Below, in pieces: positions 47,297 to 58,818 of a DNA stretch of 64,000 nucleotides. The translations under genes and the position numbers were made by a program. The stretch covers positions 1 through 64,000 of the forward strand of contig CYKH01001703.1 in the NCBI GenBank assembly GCA_001460835.1, read 5' to 3'. A model generated the notes under the pieces. It saw only the letters and a program-made list of their open reading frames with translations. It was not told the DNA's origin and searched no databases. Each line of letters starts with the position of its first letter. Position 1 is the first letter of the stretch. This DNA comes from Bodo saltans. Taxonomy: Eukaryota; Euglenozoa; Kinetoplastea; Eubodonida; Bodonidae.

Positions 47297-48538
47297 ATGG
47301 CAACATTTCTCAGTGATCGGTGGAGCAATCTTCCTCCACCCACGCCTGACGTCGTGTTTACGCTCAACTCCAAAGCGAAGGCTGCAGCAGATCCAAAGAT
47401 CAACCTCGTCATCGGTGCTTACCGTGATGACGATGGGAAGCCAATGCCATTGAAAGTGATTCGCAAGGCTGAGCGGATTCTTCTTGAGAAGAATTTGAAC
47501 TATGAGTACCTTCCCATTGAAGGTGATCCAGAGTTTTGTGATGCTTCGGTGAAAATGCTCTACAGTGGCGTAAAAGACTTGCCACGTCAACGCATCGCTG
47601 CGGTGCAAAGTCTCAGTGGAACCGGCGCTTGCCGCCTCGCTGCTGAGTTTGTTGCGCGCACAACTGGTGTGAACACAGAAGTGTATCTGCCAGACCCAAC
47701 ATGGGCCAATCACAAAGCTATTTTCCAGTTCTCTGGATTTCATCATGTCAAAAACTATCGGTACTTCGACAGCAACACCAAAGGCGTCGATATCAAGGGA
47801 ATGCTCGAGGATCTTGCACGAGCACCTGAAAACAGTCTCGTGGTGCTGCATCTTTGTGCCCACAACCCAACAGGTGCCGATCCAACACCTGAAGAATGGA
47901 ATCTGATTGCTGACGTTTGCCAGAAGCGCAAGCTCCAGATTCTTTTCGACTCTGCTTACCAAGGATACGCCAGCGGAGATTTGCAAAAGGACAGCATCGC
48001 CGCTCGAATTTTTCTTGCTCGTGGATTTGAGTACCTCGTCGCTCAGTCATTCGCGAAGAATATGGGCCTGTACAATGATCGCATTGGTTGCTTGTCTGTG
48101 ACATGCGCAACAACAGTCGCATCCGAGAAAGTGTTCGGCCTCTTACAAAACATTATTCGTCCAATGTACTCCAACCCCCCTGCTCATGGTGCTCGGTTGG
48201 TGAAGTTTGTTTTGATGGACGAGACACTGCGTGCTGAGTGGGAAGTGGAGCTGAAGGGGATGGCCGACAGGATTATTCGCATGCGCAAGATTCTAAGAGA
48301 CGAACTTGTGCAGCTGCAGACGCCGGGAAATTGGGATCATATTACTCGACAAATCGGCATGTTTTCGTACTTAGGTCTATCCAAGGCTCAGTCCCAGGCA
48401 CTGCAAGATCGACGTATGTTTGTGATGTTGACTGGGCGTGCTAGCATCGCAGGACTCACCGCCAACACCGCAAAGTTGTTGGCAAAGGGCATTGACGAAG
48501 TTGTTCGGAATCCTCCCAAGCAAAAAAGCAACTTGTAG
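47297..48538 (+). CDS. Aspartate aminotransferase, cytosolic or glycosomal type
   Basis: A 413-residue PLP enzyme that interconverts aspartate plus 2-oxoglutarate with oxaloacetate plus glutamate. The class I aminotransferase core is complete: NYEYLPIEGDPEF, SLSGTGACRLAAEF (phosphate cup), HLCAHNPTGADPTPEEW, DSAYQGYASG, the PLP lysine K254 in QSFAKNMGLYNDRIG, and substrate arginine in MLTGRASIAGL. There is no presequence before the catalytic domain (MATFLSDRWSNLPPPTPD), so it is not the mitochondrial form. The C terminus is KQKSNL; SNL resembles a weak type 1 peroxisomal signal, so a glycosomal pool is possible. In trypanosomatids this enzyme feeds the malate/aspartate exchange and amino-acid catabolism. 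Confidence 0.95.
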   Translation: MATFLSDRWSNLPPPTPDVVFTLNSKAKAAADPKINLVIGAYRDDDGKPMPLKVIRKAERILLEKNLNYEYLPIEGDPEFCDASVKMLYSGVKDLPRQRIAAVQSLSGTGACRLAAEFVARTTGVNTEVYLPDPTWANHKAIFQFSGFHHVKNYRYFDSNTKGVDIKGMLEDLARAPENSLVVLHLCAHNPTGADPTPEEWNLIADVCQKRKLQILFDSAYQGYASGDLQKDSIAARIFLARGFEYLVAQSFAKNMGLYNDRIGCLSVTCATTVASEKVFGLLQNIIRPMYSNPPAHGARLVKFVLMDETLRAEWEVELKGMADRIIRMRKILRDELVQLQTPGNWDHITRQIGMFSYLGLSKAQSQALQDRRMFVMLTGRASIAGLTANTAKLLAKGIDEVVRNPPKQKSNL

Positions 48539-48856
48539 TAACTACAGTTACAACGAAGAAGAAACAATGCGGACTGATCATCCTCACTTGCCCAAAGTTG
48601 TTGACCTCCCCTCCAAAACGTTCGTACACAAAGGAAGACCAAGGCAAAAACGTTTGAGTGACAAACGATGACAAAATTTGCAAATCAAAACAAAAACGAC
48701 GAAGAGACAGCGCAAAGTCACAGAGTTGTGAGAAGTGCTTGAAGGCAATGGCTTTCACAAGTCTGTTAACAGAGAGTGTGTTGCTGGTTCACTCATAACG
48801 CAATCCCTTTTTCTAACTTGCGCGTTTCTTCGCACAGATCAAGTAAGGCAATTTTA
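48539..48856. other. Intergenic region, 318 bases, no gene seen
   Basis: Downstream region of the aminotransferase gene (A-rich from 48660 to 48720) and upstream region of the next gene. The only useful signal is the pyrimidine tract and acceptor listed at 48801-48837. No open frame with a believable product is present. Confidence 0.5.
48801..48837 (+). promoter_or_regulatory. Polypyrimidine tract and trans-splice acceptor for the gene at 48857
   Basis: C/T-rich stretch (ccctttttctaacttg, cgtttcttcgcac) ends in CAG with AG at 48836-48837; ATG 48857 is the first start after it. Confidence 0.6.
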
Positions 48857-49315
48857 ATGCCCACAGTGTTTCCTTCGAACGCAGTGATGGAACTTGAGTG
48901 CGCTGAGGTGTATTCACGAACCATTATCCACTGCGAAGAGGCTGATATTCTTCAACGTGCATGTCTAGGCTTTCGCCGTTTTGGGATCCCTGGTCCTTCA
49001 TCATTCTCAGTAGGCTCCATAGAGCCCGGTTCCCCTGCGGACGTACGTCAGTCTTCGTCCTCCAATACTGTGTCGTTACCTGGAGGTGGCCCACGAATAA
49101 ACATCAGCAACTCATGTAGTGTATGTTGCAAGCGGCGCGAAATTGCTGATGGGACATGCGCTCACGCCGCAGAAGCTGCTGCGAGTGTGTTGCGATACCA
49201 ACAGTTCAACGAATATCATGCAGACATAACGCAGCGCCTTCGCGCTGCGTCAAGCCGCATTCAATCAGCACACTTGCAGTTTGTAGCCAGAAGAGACTCT
49301 CATGTTTCTAACTGA
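48857..49315 (+). CDS. Small unknown protein
   Basis: A 152-residue protein from ATG 48857; the open frame reaches to a GTG at 48776 but the acceptor at 48837 excludes that. The middle (residues about 50-80) is Ser/Gly/Pro rich. A CxxCC group (SCSVCCKRREIADGTCAHAA) at about residues 88-105 could bind a metal with the later Cys/His, though the spacing matches no family I know. The C-terminal 50 residues are predicted helical (SVLRYQQFNEYHADITQRLR). I recognise no function. Confidence 0.6.
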   Translation: MPTVFPSNAVMELECAEVYSRTIIHCEEADILQRACLGFRRFGIPGPSSFSVGSIEPGSPADVRQSSSSNTVSLPGGGPRINISNSCSVCCKRREIADGTCAHAAEAAASVLRYQQFNEYHADITQRLRAASSRIQSAHLQFVARRDSHVSN

Positions 49316-49444
49316 GCCATGTTCAAGATAGATAGATCAACAAAAACACGTTGATAGAGTGGTTGTGTTCTTTTGGATTTCGTTGATTGTTTTCTTGAAT
49401 ACAATATTTTGAATTTTATAATCTCAAAGAATAGTCACCGACCC

Positions 49445-52249
49445 ATGAAGATACGAATTGTCGGCGGACCTGCCGAAGGAAAAGTGGAGGTGGAATGCGA
49501 TGCAGCCACGAACTTTGCTGCCATAATGGTACTTGCTGAAAATGCTATCGGCAAAGGAATTCTTCACGACAAGTTCCACTTCTTTCGTGGTGAGATCGTG
49601 GATAAGAAAGCAAAAGCGATTGCCCTCGTTGCTCCAACAGATACGCCGCAGACTGCCGGATTGCCTGCTCACGGAGCACTTCTCGTGCTAAAAGCAAAAG
49701 ACGGATCGCCTCAAAATACGCCGCGTAATGATGGTGCAGCTGCTGCTGCTGCTGGGAAGCCAAAGACACCTCGTGCCCTCACGTTTCGTGACCGCATGAT
49801 TGCCATGTACGAAGCCTACGAACCATCTAAAGCAGGAACTGTGGACAGCACGTTGGAGAAATACAGAGGAAAAGAAGAAGCGGTCATCAAAAAGCTTGTT
49901 GAAAAGTATGGACCTGAGCCCCCGCAATCAGTAGCGCCTGATGCCCCTCCGGTCGCTGCTGTCACACCAGTCGCCTCTCGCGGGGATAAGAAAGCAAAGT
50001 CCGCCAAAGAGCGCATCGTTGCCATCTATCAAAAGTATGACCCGGCAAAGGTGAGTACGGTTGATGCTACTCTCGAAAAGTTCAAAGGAAAAGAGGAAGC
50101 AGTCATCAAGAAGCTGGTAGAAAAATATGGACCAGAACCATCGGATGAATTAACTCAGGTGGCGCCAGTCGTGTCTCCTACCACTACTTCACCTACTCCC
50201 GAGCCAACTGCGACACCTGCAACTCCACCCGAGCCTCCCGTGACGCCTGCTAGTGCTGAGCCAACGCCAGCATCTCCTGCCCCTCCGCCCTCTTTCCGTG
50301 ACAGAATGATCATCATGTACGAATTGTACGAGCCCGGAAAGGTGAACACAGTTGACGCCACACTTTCAAAGTACAAGGGTAAAGAAGAAGCGGTCATCAA
50401 AAAGCTTGTCGAAAAATACGGGCCGGAGCCAAAAGGCGAAAATTCGCCAGTTGAGCCGACACCAGCACCCCCACAGACGACAGTGCTAGACTCCTCTCCC
50501 AACGATAAGCCAAGGGAGCGCTCTCAAACAATCGTTCGATCAAACCCAACACCAGTCGCCGCAGAACCTGCAGAAGAAACGGTGAATGCACCAGCACCGT
50601 CCACTGCCCCAACTGAGATCCAACAAAAGAATGGCCGATCGGCATCACAGGCTCCTTCGCACAGTGAAGGAGACAGCACTTCACAAAGTCCCAAGAGCCT
50701 CGAGATTGCGCAAGGAGCACATGAGCACCCAACCTCCGGAGATCGTCCACGTGACGTATCATCGCCCGCATCAGAGATGCACAGCACATCCATGCCAGCA
50801 ACTGACCCGCGCTTTCAAGCTCTGATGGCCAACATTCTAGGCCGTGTGTTAGACGAAGCGAATCATCACACGTTGCGAAAACGGTTCCTAATATGGATGA
50901 GACACGCCAACGAACAAAAAGCAGAAAAGTTAGTGGCGCAGGGCCGATGGACACGAGGTACTGACGGCGCCTACGAATTCGTTGAATCTAGTCCTCCGTT
51001 TAAAACACCTGATCTTGTCGCATTCCTTGAAGAAAACAAAGGGACATCGCGGTATCAGGTACTGTCCGATGCGCTTAGCGACGCACTTCGCGTTGCCATG
51101 CGTAAGTCGAACTCTATCATAAGCCCTGAGGCAATGCCTATCATTCCTGTTACCTTTAAAGACGATGATGCAACAGCTGCACAGATGACGCAGTGCATTC
51201 ATGCTCTTGATATTGGAAAGGAATGCCAGGATCAACTTCATGCGTTGCAGCTTAAGTATTCGTTGGTTGTGCAAGAGCAGGAAGCACTGCGCGCAGCTCA
51301 CAGCGTTGCTTTGACTCGTCTGGCCACAACAGAGCCTGCAGTCGACCGTGCTGCTGAACTAAAGCGACAACTTGAGCTAGTCACATCAGAGCTTGACAAC
51401 TCAAAGAAGTTAAGCAGCAAACAAGAAGTGGAAATCAAACTGTTGACTACCGATTTGACGAAAACGAACAGGGATTTAGACATGGAGCGGCGTGGGCTCC
51501 CAACAAACATGGAGGTCATAGTTCGACAGAAGGATCAGCGCCTCGCCTCGCTTGAGCAGGAAATCAGCAAACTCCGCCTTAAAGTGAAGCAACAACAGTC
51601 GTCAACAGCCCAACAAGCCCAGCGTATTCAAGAGCTAGAGTCTGATGTTGAGCTCCTAGAACGGAGTCGCAGTGTTGTACCTTTTACTCGTCGCACAGCA
51701 GCAGCTGCCGCCACTGCCACGTCACCTGCTACCGCACGCCAATGGCAACCTGGCGGCTCACCCGATCTAAGCCAGCCGAAAATGTTCATTCAGTCGCTTC
51801 GTTCGTCGCCACGGGGGTTTGATTGGGTGTCACAAGGAACGAACCATGCTGCAACAACTCCTGGAAGATCTCCGTCTCGCCCAGTTCCACCAATAGCCAT
51901 ATCGCTTATTGGTCTGAAATCGGCAGACTCTGGCACTGAAGTTTCTGTCAGTCATGAGCCATCTGCTCGCCTTTCTCGCGCCGAAACAACGCCGCCAGCT
52001 TCAAGCCCGCGAACGGCTCGTGAGATTCGTGACTTGGTGATTCGCTCAGAAATTCTCGAACAAGAGCTAACCCGGCCACCCACCATCGAATACGCGGGAC
52101 ATTGCCCGCATTGCACAACTTCTCTCACTGCATTGAAAGGAGGGGATGGCGTTGCGCATCGCGCTTTCTGTTTTTCGTGCCGTCGATCGTTCACGTTCGA
52201 CGAACTTTCAGAGTATGCGAAGCCGAAATCCCGCTCGCGGATGCGCTAG
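49445..52249 (+). CDS. Three-repeat coiled-coil protein with C-terminal zinc ribbon
   Basis: A 934-residue protein from ATG 49445 (frame open from TTG 49373). Residues 1-85 form a compact beta-rich unit (MKIRIVGGPAEGKVEVECDA) perhaps ubiquitin-like. Three copies of a 46-residue helical repeat follow, each with a [RE]-x-I-x-x-[IM]-Y-x-x-Y-[ED]-P start and a near-identical end (GKEEAVIKKLVEKYGPEP). Long Pro/Thr/Ser linkers separate them. Such YGPEP-ended repeats occur in kinetoplastid proteins, from memory. Residues about 580-760 make a long coiled coil (ELKRQLELVTSELDNSKKLS). The end is a C2...C2 zinc ribbon (GHCPHCTTSL...AFCFSCRRSF, Cys pairs about 24 residues apart). Cytoskeletal or flagellar location is plausible. 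Confidence 0.8.
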   Translation: MKIRIVGGPAEGKVEVECDAATNFAAIMVLAENAIGKGILHDKFHFFRGEIVDKKAKAIALVAPTDTPQTAGLPAHGALLVLKAKDGSPQNTPRNDGAAAAAAGKPKTPRALTFRDRMIAMYEAYEPSKAGTVDSTLEKYRGKEEAVIKKLVEKYGPEPPQSVAPDAPPVAAVTPVASRGDKKAKSAKERIVAIYQKYDPAKVSTVDATLEKFKGKEEAVIKKLVEKYGPEPSDELTQVAPVVSPTTTSPTPEPTATPATPPEPPVTPASAEPTPASPAPPPSFRDRMIIMYELYEPGKVNTVDATLSKYKGKEEAVIKKLVEKYGPEPKGENSPVEPTPAPPQTTVLDSSPNDKPRERSQTIVRSNPTPVAAEPAEETVNAPAPSTAPTEIQQKNGRSASQAPSHSEGDSTSQSPKSLEIAQGAHEHPTSGDRPRDVSSPASEMHSTSMPATDPRFQALMANILGRVLDEANHHTLRKRFLIWMRHANEQKAEKLVAQGRWTRGTDGAYEFVESSPPFKTPDLVAFLEENKGTSRYQVLSDALSDALRVAMRKSNSIISPEAMPIIPVTFKDDDATAAQMTQCIHALDIGKECQDQLHALQLKYSLVVQEQEALRAAHSVALTRLATTEPAVDRAAELKRQLELVTSELDNSKKLSSKQEVEIKLLTTDLTKTNRDLDMERRGLPTNMEVIVRQKDQRLASLEQEISKLRLKVKQQQSSTAQQAQRIQELESDVELLERSRSVVPFTRRTAAAAATATSPATARQWQPGGSPDLSQPKMFIQSLRSSPRGFDWVSQGTNHAATTPGRSPSRPVPPIAISLIGLKSADSGTEVSVSHEPSARLSRAETTPPASSPRTAREIRDLVIRSEILEQELTRPPTIEYAGHCPHCTTSLTALKGGDGVAHRAFCFSCRRSFTFDELSEYAKPKSRSRMR
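49784..50431 (+). repeat. Three in-frame copies of a 46-codon repeat
   Basis: Copies lie at about 49784-49921, 50003-50143 and 50294-50431. The last 18 codons are nearly invariant at protein level (GKEEAVIKKLVEKYGPEP) but use different synonymous codons between copies, so the repeat is old and kept by selection on the protein rather than a recent DNA duplication. Confidence 0.8.
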
Positions 52250-52471
52250 GTGTCCACTCCGTTGCTCATATGGCGCTCAGATTCCTACTAAGTAGGAATG
52301 TCGCTTTGTATCGCTGTACACCTTTTGCAAAAAAAATGTGCGTTCTGTCGCTTCTTTTCTTATCCACGCAACGGCAGTGGGATCTCTCGTTCTTATTTCC
52401 TTTGAATGATCTCTAGCAGTTGGTGAGGTTTTCAAAACATAACTTATTTAGCAGTTTAGCAGCGTCTTAAG

Positions 52472-53986
52472 ATGGCAGCAAACATTGGTTCCACAAATCG
52501 CGTCAACATCCCTGCCATTTGCCGTATTAAGGGCCGTGGCACCGGATTTCTTATCAGCCCCGGCATTCTGCTCACTTCCACCCATGCTGTTGGATCCAAA
52601 GGAGACGCAGCAAAACTATCAGCAGTATTCTTCGAGGGCAGCAAGAAAGCTCCAGTGGAAGTAAGACTTCTCCCACAGCAACTTTATTTTGCCGCAACAT
52701 ACCCTGAGTACTTGGATTACTGCATTGTTGCTTGTGAAACGCAAGGTATCTTCAATGTCACTCCAGTAAAACTTCCGCTTGTGAAAACAGAATGGCCGAC
52801 TGTACGTGAGGGAGACACTGTGTTAATTGTGCAGCATCCTGTTCAGGAAGACGATGACCCGTCACTTGGTAGCCAGGAAGAGGTGAAACGATTTGAGGAG
52901 GTGCTTCGCCGCAGAGACGACATTCTGTACTTGAAGGCGGCTGGTACTGCGCGAACTGCTGGATGCCCAGTGTTCAACGATCAAGCAGAGCTTGTGGGTC
53001 TGCAGTCACAGATCCGAGCTGATGGCGAGGGAGTCGTGAATCGTGTCGTTGCAATTCCAACAATCGTGAAGCATCTCTTCGCAAATGGGCAGTTAGCTCG
53101 AGTCGAGCAGTCGCCAACCTTCCAAGATATTTGGAACACATGGTATGTTCCTAACGACACAACTCGAATTGTCTCAATCATGGCGAACTTCAAACAGCGC
53201 CATATTCTTAGACAAGCTGCTGAACAGTTATGTGAGCACACCACGAAACGAGAACTGCTGGAGGGTGTTGTTGCCTGTGGTGGCACTAAAGTTATCCTCA
53301 CCAGCATTCAGCAGTTCAAGGAAGACGAGGAACTCGCTGTGTTAGGTCTTCGGGCTTTGTGGAACATAAGTTTCGGTGAAGACGATAACCGACACCACAT
53401 CGTGGAAGCTCATGGTGTTCAAGTTGTGTTACAAACTATGCTCGCATTTCCCAACAACGGCGACATAGCCCAGTTTGGTGTTGTGGTTCTCTTCAACCTT
53501 ACACTATCTCGCGATATTCGAGTTAGCGACTGGGGTCAGCAAGCAATTTCTGTCGTCGTCGCGGCGCTTCGCGTTTTCGAATCCACTGAAGTTCTTCAAA
53601 AGTTTGGCATTGGCTTCCTCGTCAACGTTTGTCAGCGTGACCCTGCACTCTGCTCCGTTGTTGTGCAGCCTTCGACAATGGACCACATCGTCAACATTGC
53701 TCAAACGCGCCAAAGCAATGTATTCATTATGGAAAATATTCTTAGCCTCGTAGCAGTAGTGGCAAGCCACACCACCTCTCCATCCTTGGCGCCACTGATC
53801 ACGCCGATTGTGGACACAATGCTAAAGCACACGTCCAACAATACAATTTTACTAAGTGGTAACAGGGCTCTGTGGGGCCTCGGCAACGACCCTTTCCATC
53901 GCATCAAAATTTTAGAGCACCCAGATAGCTCCCGCGCATTGCAAGCGTCGTTGAACACGCTCATTGCGTCAACCAAGAGTCTATGA
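52472..53986 (+). CDS. Trypsin-fold (pseudo)protease fused to armadillo repeats
   Basis: A 504-residue protein from ATG 52472. Residues about 10-215 show a trypsin-like fold: GRGTGFLISPGILLTSTHAV with H38 in the catalytic His position, YLDYCIVACE with D82 in the Asp position, and GTARTAGCPVFNDQAELVGL where G-x-S-G-x-P-V is expected. The nucleophile position is A163, so as read the domain should be inactive, although C165 lies close. Residues about 235-500 are armadillo/HEAT-like helices (LGLRALWNISFGEDDNRHHI; FGVVVLFNLTLSRDIRV; LSGNRALWGLGNDPFHRI). No signal peptide or membrane span is present. I know of no characterised protein with this order. A binding or scaffold role is inferred. Confidence 0.8.
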   Translation: MAANIGSTNRVNIPAICRIKGRGTGFLISPGILLTSTHAVGSKGDAAKLSAVFFEGSKKAPVEVRLLPQQLYFAATYPEYLDYCIVACETQGIFNVTPVKLPLVKTEWPTVREGDTVLIVQHPVQEDDDPSLGSQEEVKRFEEVLRRRDDILYLKAAGTARTAGCPVFNDQAELVGLQSQIRADGEGVVNRVVAIPTIVKHLFANGQLARVEQSPTFQDIWNTWYVPNDTTRIVSIMANFKQRHILRQAAEQLCEHTTKRELLEGVVACGGTKVILTSIQQFKEDEELAVLGLRALWNISFGEDDNRHHIVEAHGVQVVLQTMLAFPNNGDIAQFGVVVLFNLTLSRDIRVSDWGQQAISVVVAALRVFESTEVLQKFGIGFLVNVCQRDPALCSVVVQPSTMDHIVNIAQTRQSNVFIMENILSLVAVVASHTTSPSLAPLITPIVDTMLKHTSNNTILLSGNRALWGLGNDPFHRIKILEHPDSSRALQASLNTLIASTKSL

Positions 53987-54128
53987 AAGTGCTAGCATAT
54001 GTCACACACATGTACCGAAACGGTGAGGAGGTCGATAAAAAGAGCTAGATTGTGCAGATGAGCGGGAACGAGAGGCAGAGAGAGTTAGTTTTGTAGAACG
54101 TACAATTTATACCCACAACAACTAAGGA

Positions 54129-56409
<2,281 letters not shown>

Positions 56410-56845
56410 TGCAGATGGAATATTGTGTGAACCCGAAAACTGGTCACGGCATATGTGCGTCTATTCTACTTTCCAATATTGTGTGGTTTTGCGATTGCGT
56501 CGTGTTGAACGAGGCGGGAAAAAAAAACAGATGAACAAAAAGAAACACAACGCGCGCTGCTCATTACAAACTTCGCACGTTTCACTCACCCCTGCTCGCA
56601 CGGTGAGGATAATTACGCGAGTGCCATGGGAAGCACGCGAACTGTGCGCGTGTGCGTCCTTTGAACGACACGCCTGCTTTGTTTCAAGCTATTTCTCAAA
56701 AAACAAACAAAATCATTCGTTTCTTACCCTGACTTTGATCCATGAGAACAAGCAGTCGAACAATTCTCATTTTCTATCTCGCTCTAGAAACGATAATAGA
56801 CACAACTCAAGTGGGATCCCATTACTTATTTATTTTTGTTGTTGC
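56410..56845. other. Intergenic region, 436 bases, no gene seen
   Basis: Contains the p97 3' UTR, A-rich stretches (56519-56553, 56697-56712) and the upstream region of adenylate kinase. The adenylate kinase frame stays open back to 56225 through this region, but it overlaps p97 coding sequence out of frame and has no conserved content. A pyrimidine tract at 56760-56785 with AG at 56786-56787 is a probable splice acceptor. Confidence 0.5.
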
Positions 56846-57505
56846 ATGCCTCTTAACCTCATTATCGTCGGTCCTCCTGGCAGCGGCAAAGGCACTTTGT
56901 GTGAAAACATCTCGCGAGACTTCCATGTGATGCATCTCAGCGGCGGCGAGTTGCTGCGGGAAGAGGTGGCAAAGAAGACTCCACTTGGCTCAGAAGCATT
57001 CGAATACATGAAACAAGGAAAGTTGATCCCCGACGAAACAATGGTGAAGTTGATGTTGAATAAAGCGACAGAGCCGGCCGCATTGCAACATGGTGTGCTC
57101 TTGGATGGATTCCCACGGACATTGAAGCAAGCCCAGGCCATTACTGCGGCTGGCTTGAGAGTGGACGCGGTAATTGTCCTTGATGTTTCCGATGCTTCAT
57201 TACTCGAGCGCAGTGCTGGGCGTCGCGTTGACCCAGTAACTGGCGAAGTCTATCATCTTAAATTCAAGCCGCCGCCGTCGCAAATTGTGGATCGGCTAGT
57301 CATTCGCCCAGACGACACAGAAGAAAAGCAACGGTTTCGGATGAAGATTTACAAAGACCAGCGCGATCCGCTGATTGTTCACTTTAAGGATCTCGTGTTG
57401 ACGGTGAATGCAGATCAGCCGATTCCTAAAGTTTACGCTGAGTTTTTGTTTCTGCTCAAGCAGCGCGGACTAGGAGAGCCAACTGCTCCGAAAGGAAAGC
57501 TGTGA
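56846..57505 (+). CDS. ADK: Adenylate kinase, long-LID type
   Basis: A 219-residue enzyme catalysing ATP + AMP = 2 ADP. The P-loop GPPGSGKGT is at residues 9-17, the AMP-binding region includes LSGGELLREEVAKKT and LLDGFPRTLKQAQAI, and the LID contains AGRRVDPVTGEVYHLKFKPP of the long form. LID positions that carry four Cys in zinc-binding bacterial versions are not Cys here. The ATG at 56846 is the first with a sensible protein; the frame upstream is read-through of the 5' region. The C terminus ends PKGKL; GKL is close to a type 1 peroxisomal signal, and trypanosome glycosomes tolerate small residues at position -3, so glycosomal import is possible. Confidence 0.95.
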   Translation: MPLNLIIVGPPGSGKGTLCENISRDFHVMHLSGGELLREEVAKKTPLGSEAFEYMKQGKLIPDETMVKLMLNKATEPAALQHGVLLDGFPRTLKQAQAITAAGLRVDAVIVLDVSDASLLERSAGRRVDPVTGEVYHLKFKPPPSQIVDRLVIRPDDTEEKQRFRMKIYKDQRDPLIVHFKDLVLTVNADQPIPKVYAEFLFLLKQRGLGEPTAPKGKL

Positions 57506-57588
57506 GAATTTCCTTCGACAGACGAGCTGATCGTTGCCGACAGGAAATAGAAGATGCCTGCGTTCGCAGATGGGTGGTGCGATGCATG

Positions 57589-57622
57589 TCTTTAACGTGG
57601 TGTTGTTGTTTCCTTTGTTCAG
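57589..57622 (+). promoter_or_regulatory. Polypyrimidine tract and trans-splice acceptor for the FkbM gene
   Basis: T-rich tract (tgttgttgtttcctttgttc) ends in CAG with AG at 57621-57622. The next ATG is 57696. This removes 54 upstream codons of the open frame and places the hydrophobic anchor at the very N terminus. Confidence 0.65.
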
Positions 57623-57695
57623 CGAAAACAAGAGTAAGGCACCAGTTCAAATTGAGAGAGCAACTCAAAACACTATTATCTTACGGGAAAAAGAA

Positions 57696-58691
57696 ATGCT
57701 GCTCAACCTTGGTCTTGGACTCCTCGCTGTCGCCACGGTGACGTTTGTGGTGTCGTACATCCTTCATCATGCTATTCGAAAAATCGGAACTGTGGTTCAC
57801 ATGCCCATGCAAGACGGCAACAAAGTATGGGCTCTTTCTGGCGATCACGGTGTAAATCTGGTGTACAAAGAGATTTTTCTTCAAAAGGTATATTTTCAGC
57901 ACGGCATTACCCTTGAAGGTGTCGAGAGGCCTGTGATTGTTGACCTTGGTGCCAACATCGGAATGTTCTCGAAGTATTGTGCTGAAACCTTCTCAAAGGC
58001 ACTTGTGTTCGCTGCAGAACCCGTTGATCGTCTTGCAGCAATTGCCAAACGCAACTCAGAAAAACACATGGACCGTGTGAAGGTTGCAAACGTTGGCATT
58101 GGCAAACACCCTGGAGAGCTCAGTATCGAATTCAACCCTTCCTTCACTGCCGGATCCTCAATGCATGGAAAAACCATCATGGACCACGCAAGCAAAGGAT
58201 TCCTCGATTGGATTTACGCGCTGGTTGTTGATGGAGTGACCAGTGGCACCTTTCCAAGCTTTTTGAAACCGTGGTGCACTGCAATGAGCATTCCGTACGT
58301 CAGAATTGTTGTGTTCCTGCTGTCTATTCCGTTTCTTACATTATCGACGGCCTGGATCATCGGAAGTACTCTTCCGAAAATTCTGTTGAAGTGCCGTATT
58401 ATCTCTGTTGACACGATGCTGAAAGAGCTCGATGCACCTGCCACCGGACCAATCCACTTGATGAAGATCGATGTCGAGGGTGCTGAACTTGAGGTGTTGG
58501 ATGGAATGAGTGACAGTGTGTGGGAACGCGTTCAACAACTGGTGGTTGAAGTTCATAATATCGATGGCCGTGTGGAGAAAATTCGAAGAATGCTGGCGTC
58601 AAAAGGCTTCACCAGAATTGTTAATGAAGACGAAGACTGGGAGGTCCACCGCCTCCTAGATATGACATCGTTGTTCGCAATGCGTAAGTAA
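57696..58691 (+). CDS. Membrane-anchored FkbM-family methyltransferase
   Basis: A 331-residue protein. Residues 1-27 (MLLNLGLGLLAVATVTFVVS) form an N-terminal anchor. The S-adenosylmethionine motif I is VIVDLGANIGMFS (residues 80-92) with the ribose-binding acidic residue at E108 (FAAEPV). The FkbM signature MKIDVEGAELEVLDG is at 256-270, and QQLVVEVHN follows. Between these, residues about 165-232 hold an unusual hydrophobic insertion (VVFLLSIPFLTLSTAWIIG) that could be a second membrane segment or re-entrant loop. FkbM enzymes usually O-methylate sugars or small molecules; the substrate here is unknown. A signal-anchored enzyme in the secretory pathway or a membrane-bound cytosolic one are both possible. 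Confidence 0.85.
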   Translation: MLLNLGLGLLAVATVTFVVSYILHHAIRKIGTVVHMPMQDGNKVWALSGDHGVNLVYKEIFLQKVYFQHGITLEGVERPVIVDLGANIGMFSKYCAETFSKALVFAAEPVDRLAAIAKRNSEKHMDRVKVANVGIGKHPGELSIEFNPSFTAGSSMHGKTIMDHASKGFLDWIYALVVDGVTSGTFPSFLKPWCTAMSIPYVRIVVFLLSIPFLTLSTAWIIGSTLPKILLKCRIISVDTMLKELDAPATGPIHLMKIDVEGAELEVLDGMSDSVWERVQQLVVEVHNIDGRVEKIRRMLASKGFTRIVNEDEDWEVHRLLDMTSLFAMRK

Positions 58692-58699
58692 CCTTTTTT

Positions 58700-58818
58700 T
58701 TGTTTTGTTTTGTGTGTGTGTGTGTGTATGTGTGCGTGCATGTGGGGGAGTATTTCCTTTTTCTATCGCCGAAGTGCACCAGCGGTAACGCCGTGCTCGC
58801 ATGATCGAGTTGAGCACG
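58700..58818 (+). repeat. TG microsatellite and short hairpin downstream of the FkbM gene
   Basis: A gt repeat of about 20 bases begins at about 58711 and grades into mixed TG sequence to 58744. At 58792-58818 the bases CGTGCTC and GAGCACG can pair across a 13-base loop. These lie in the 293-base interval before the next gene. No tRNA-like fold is apparent. Confidence 0.4.
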
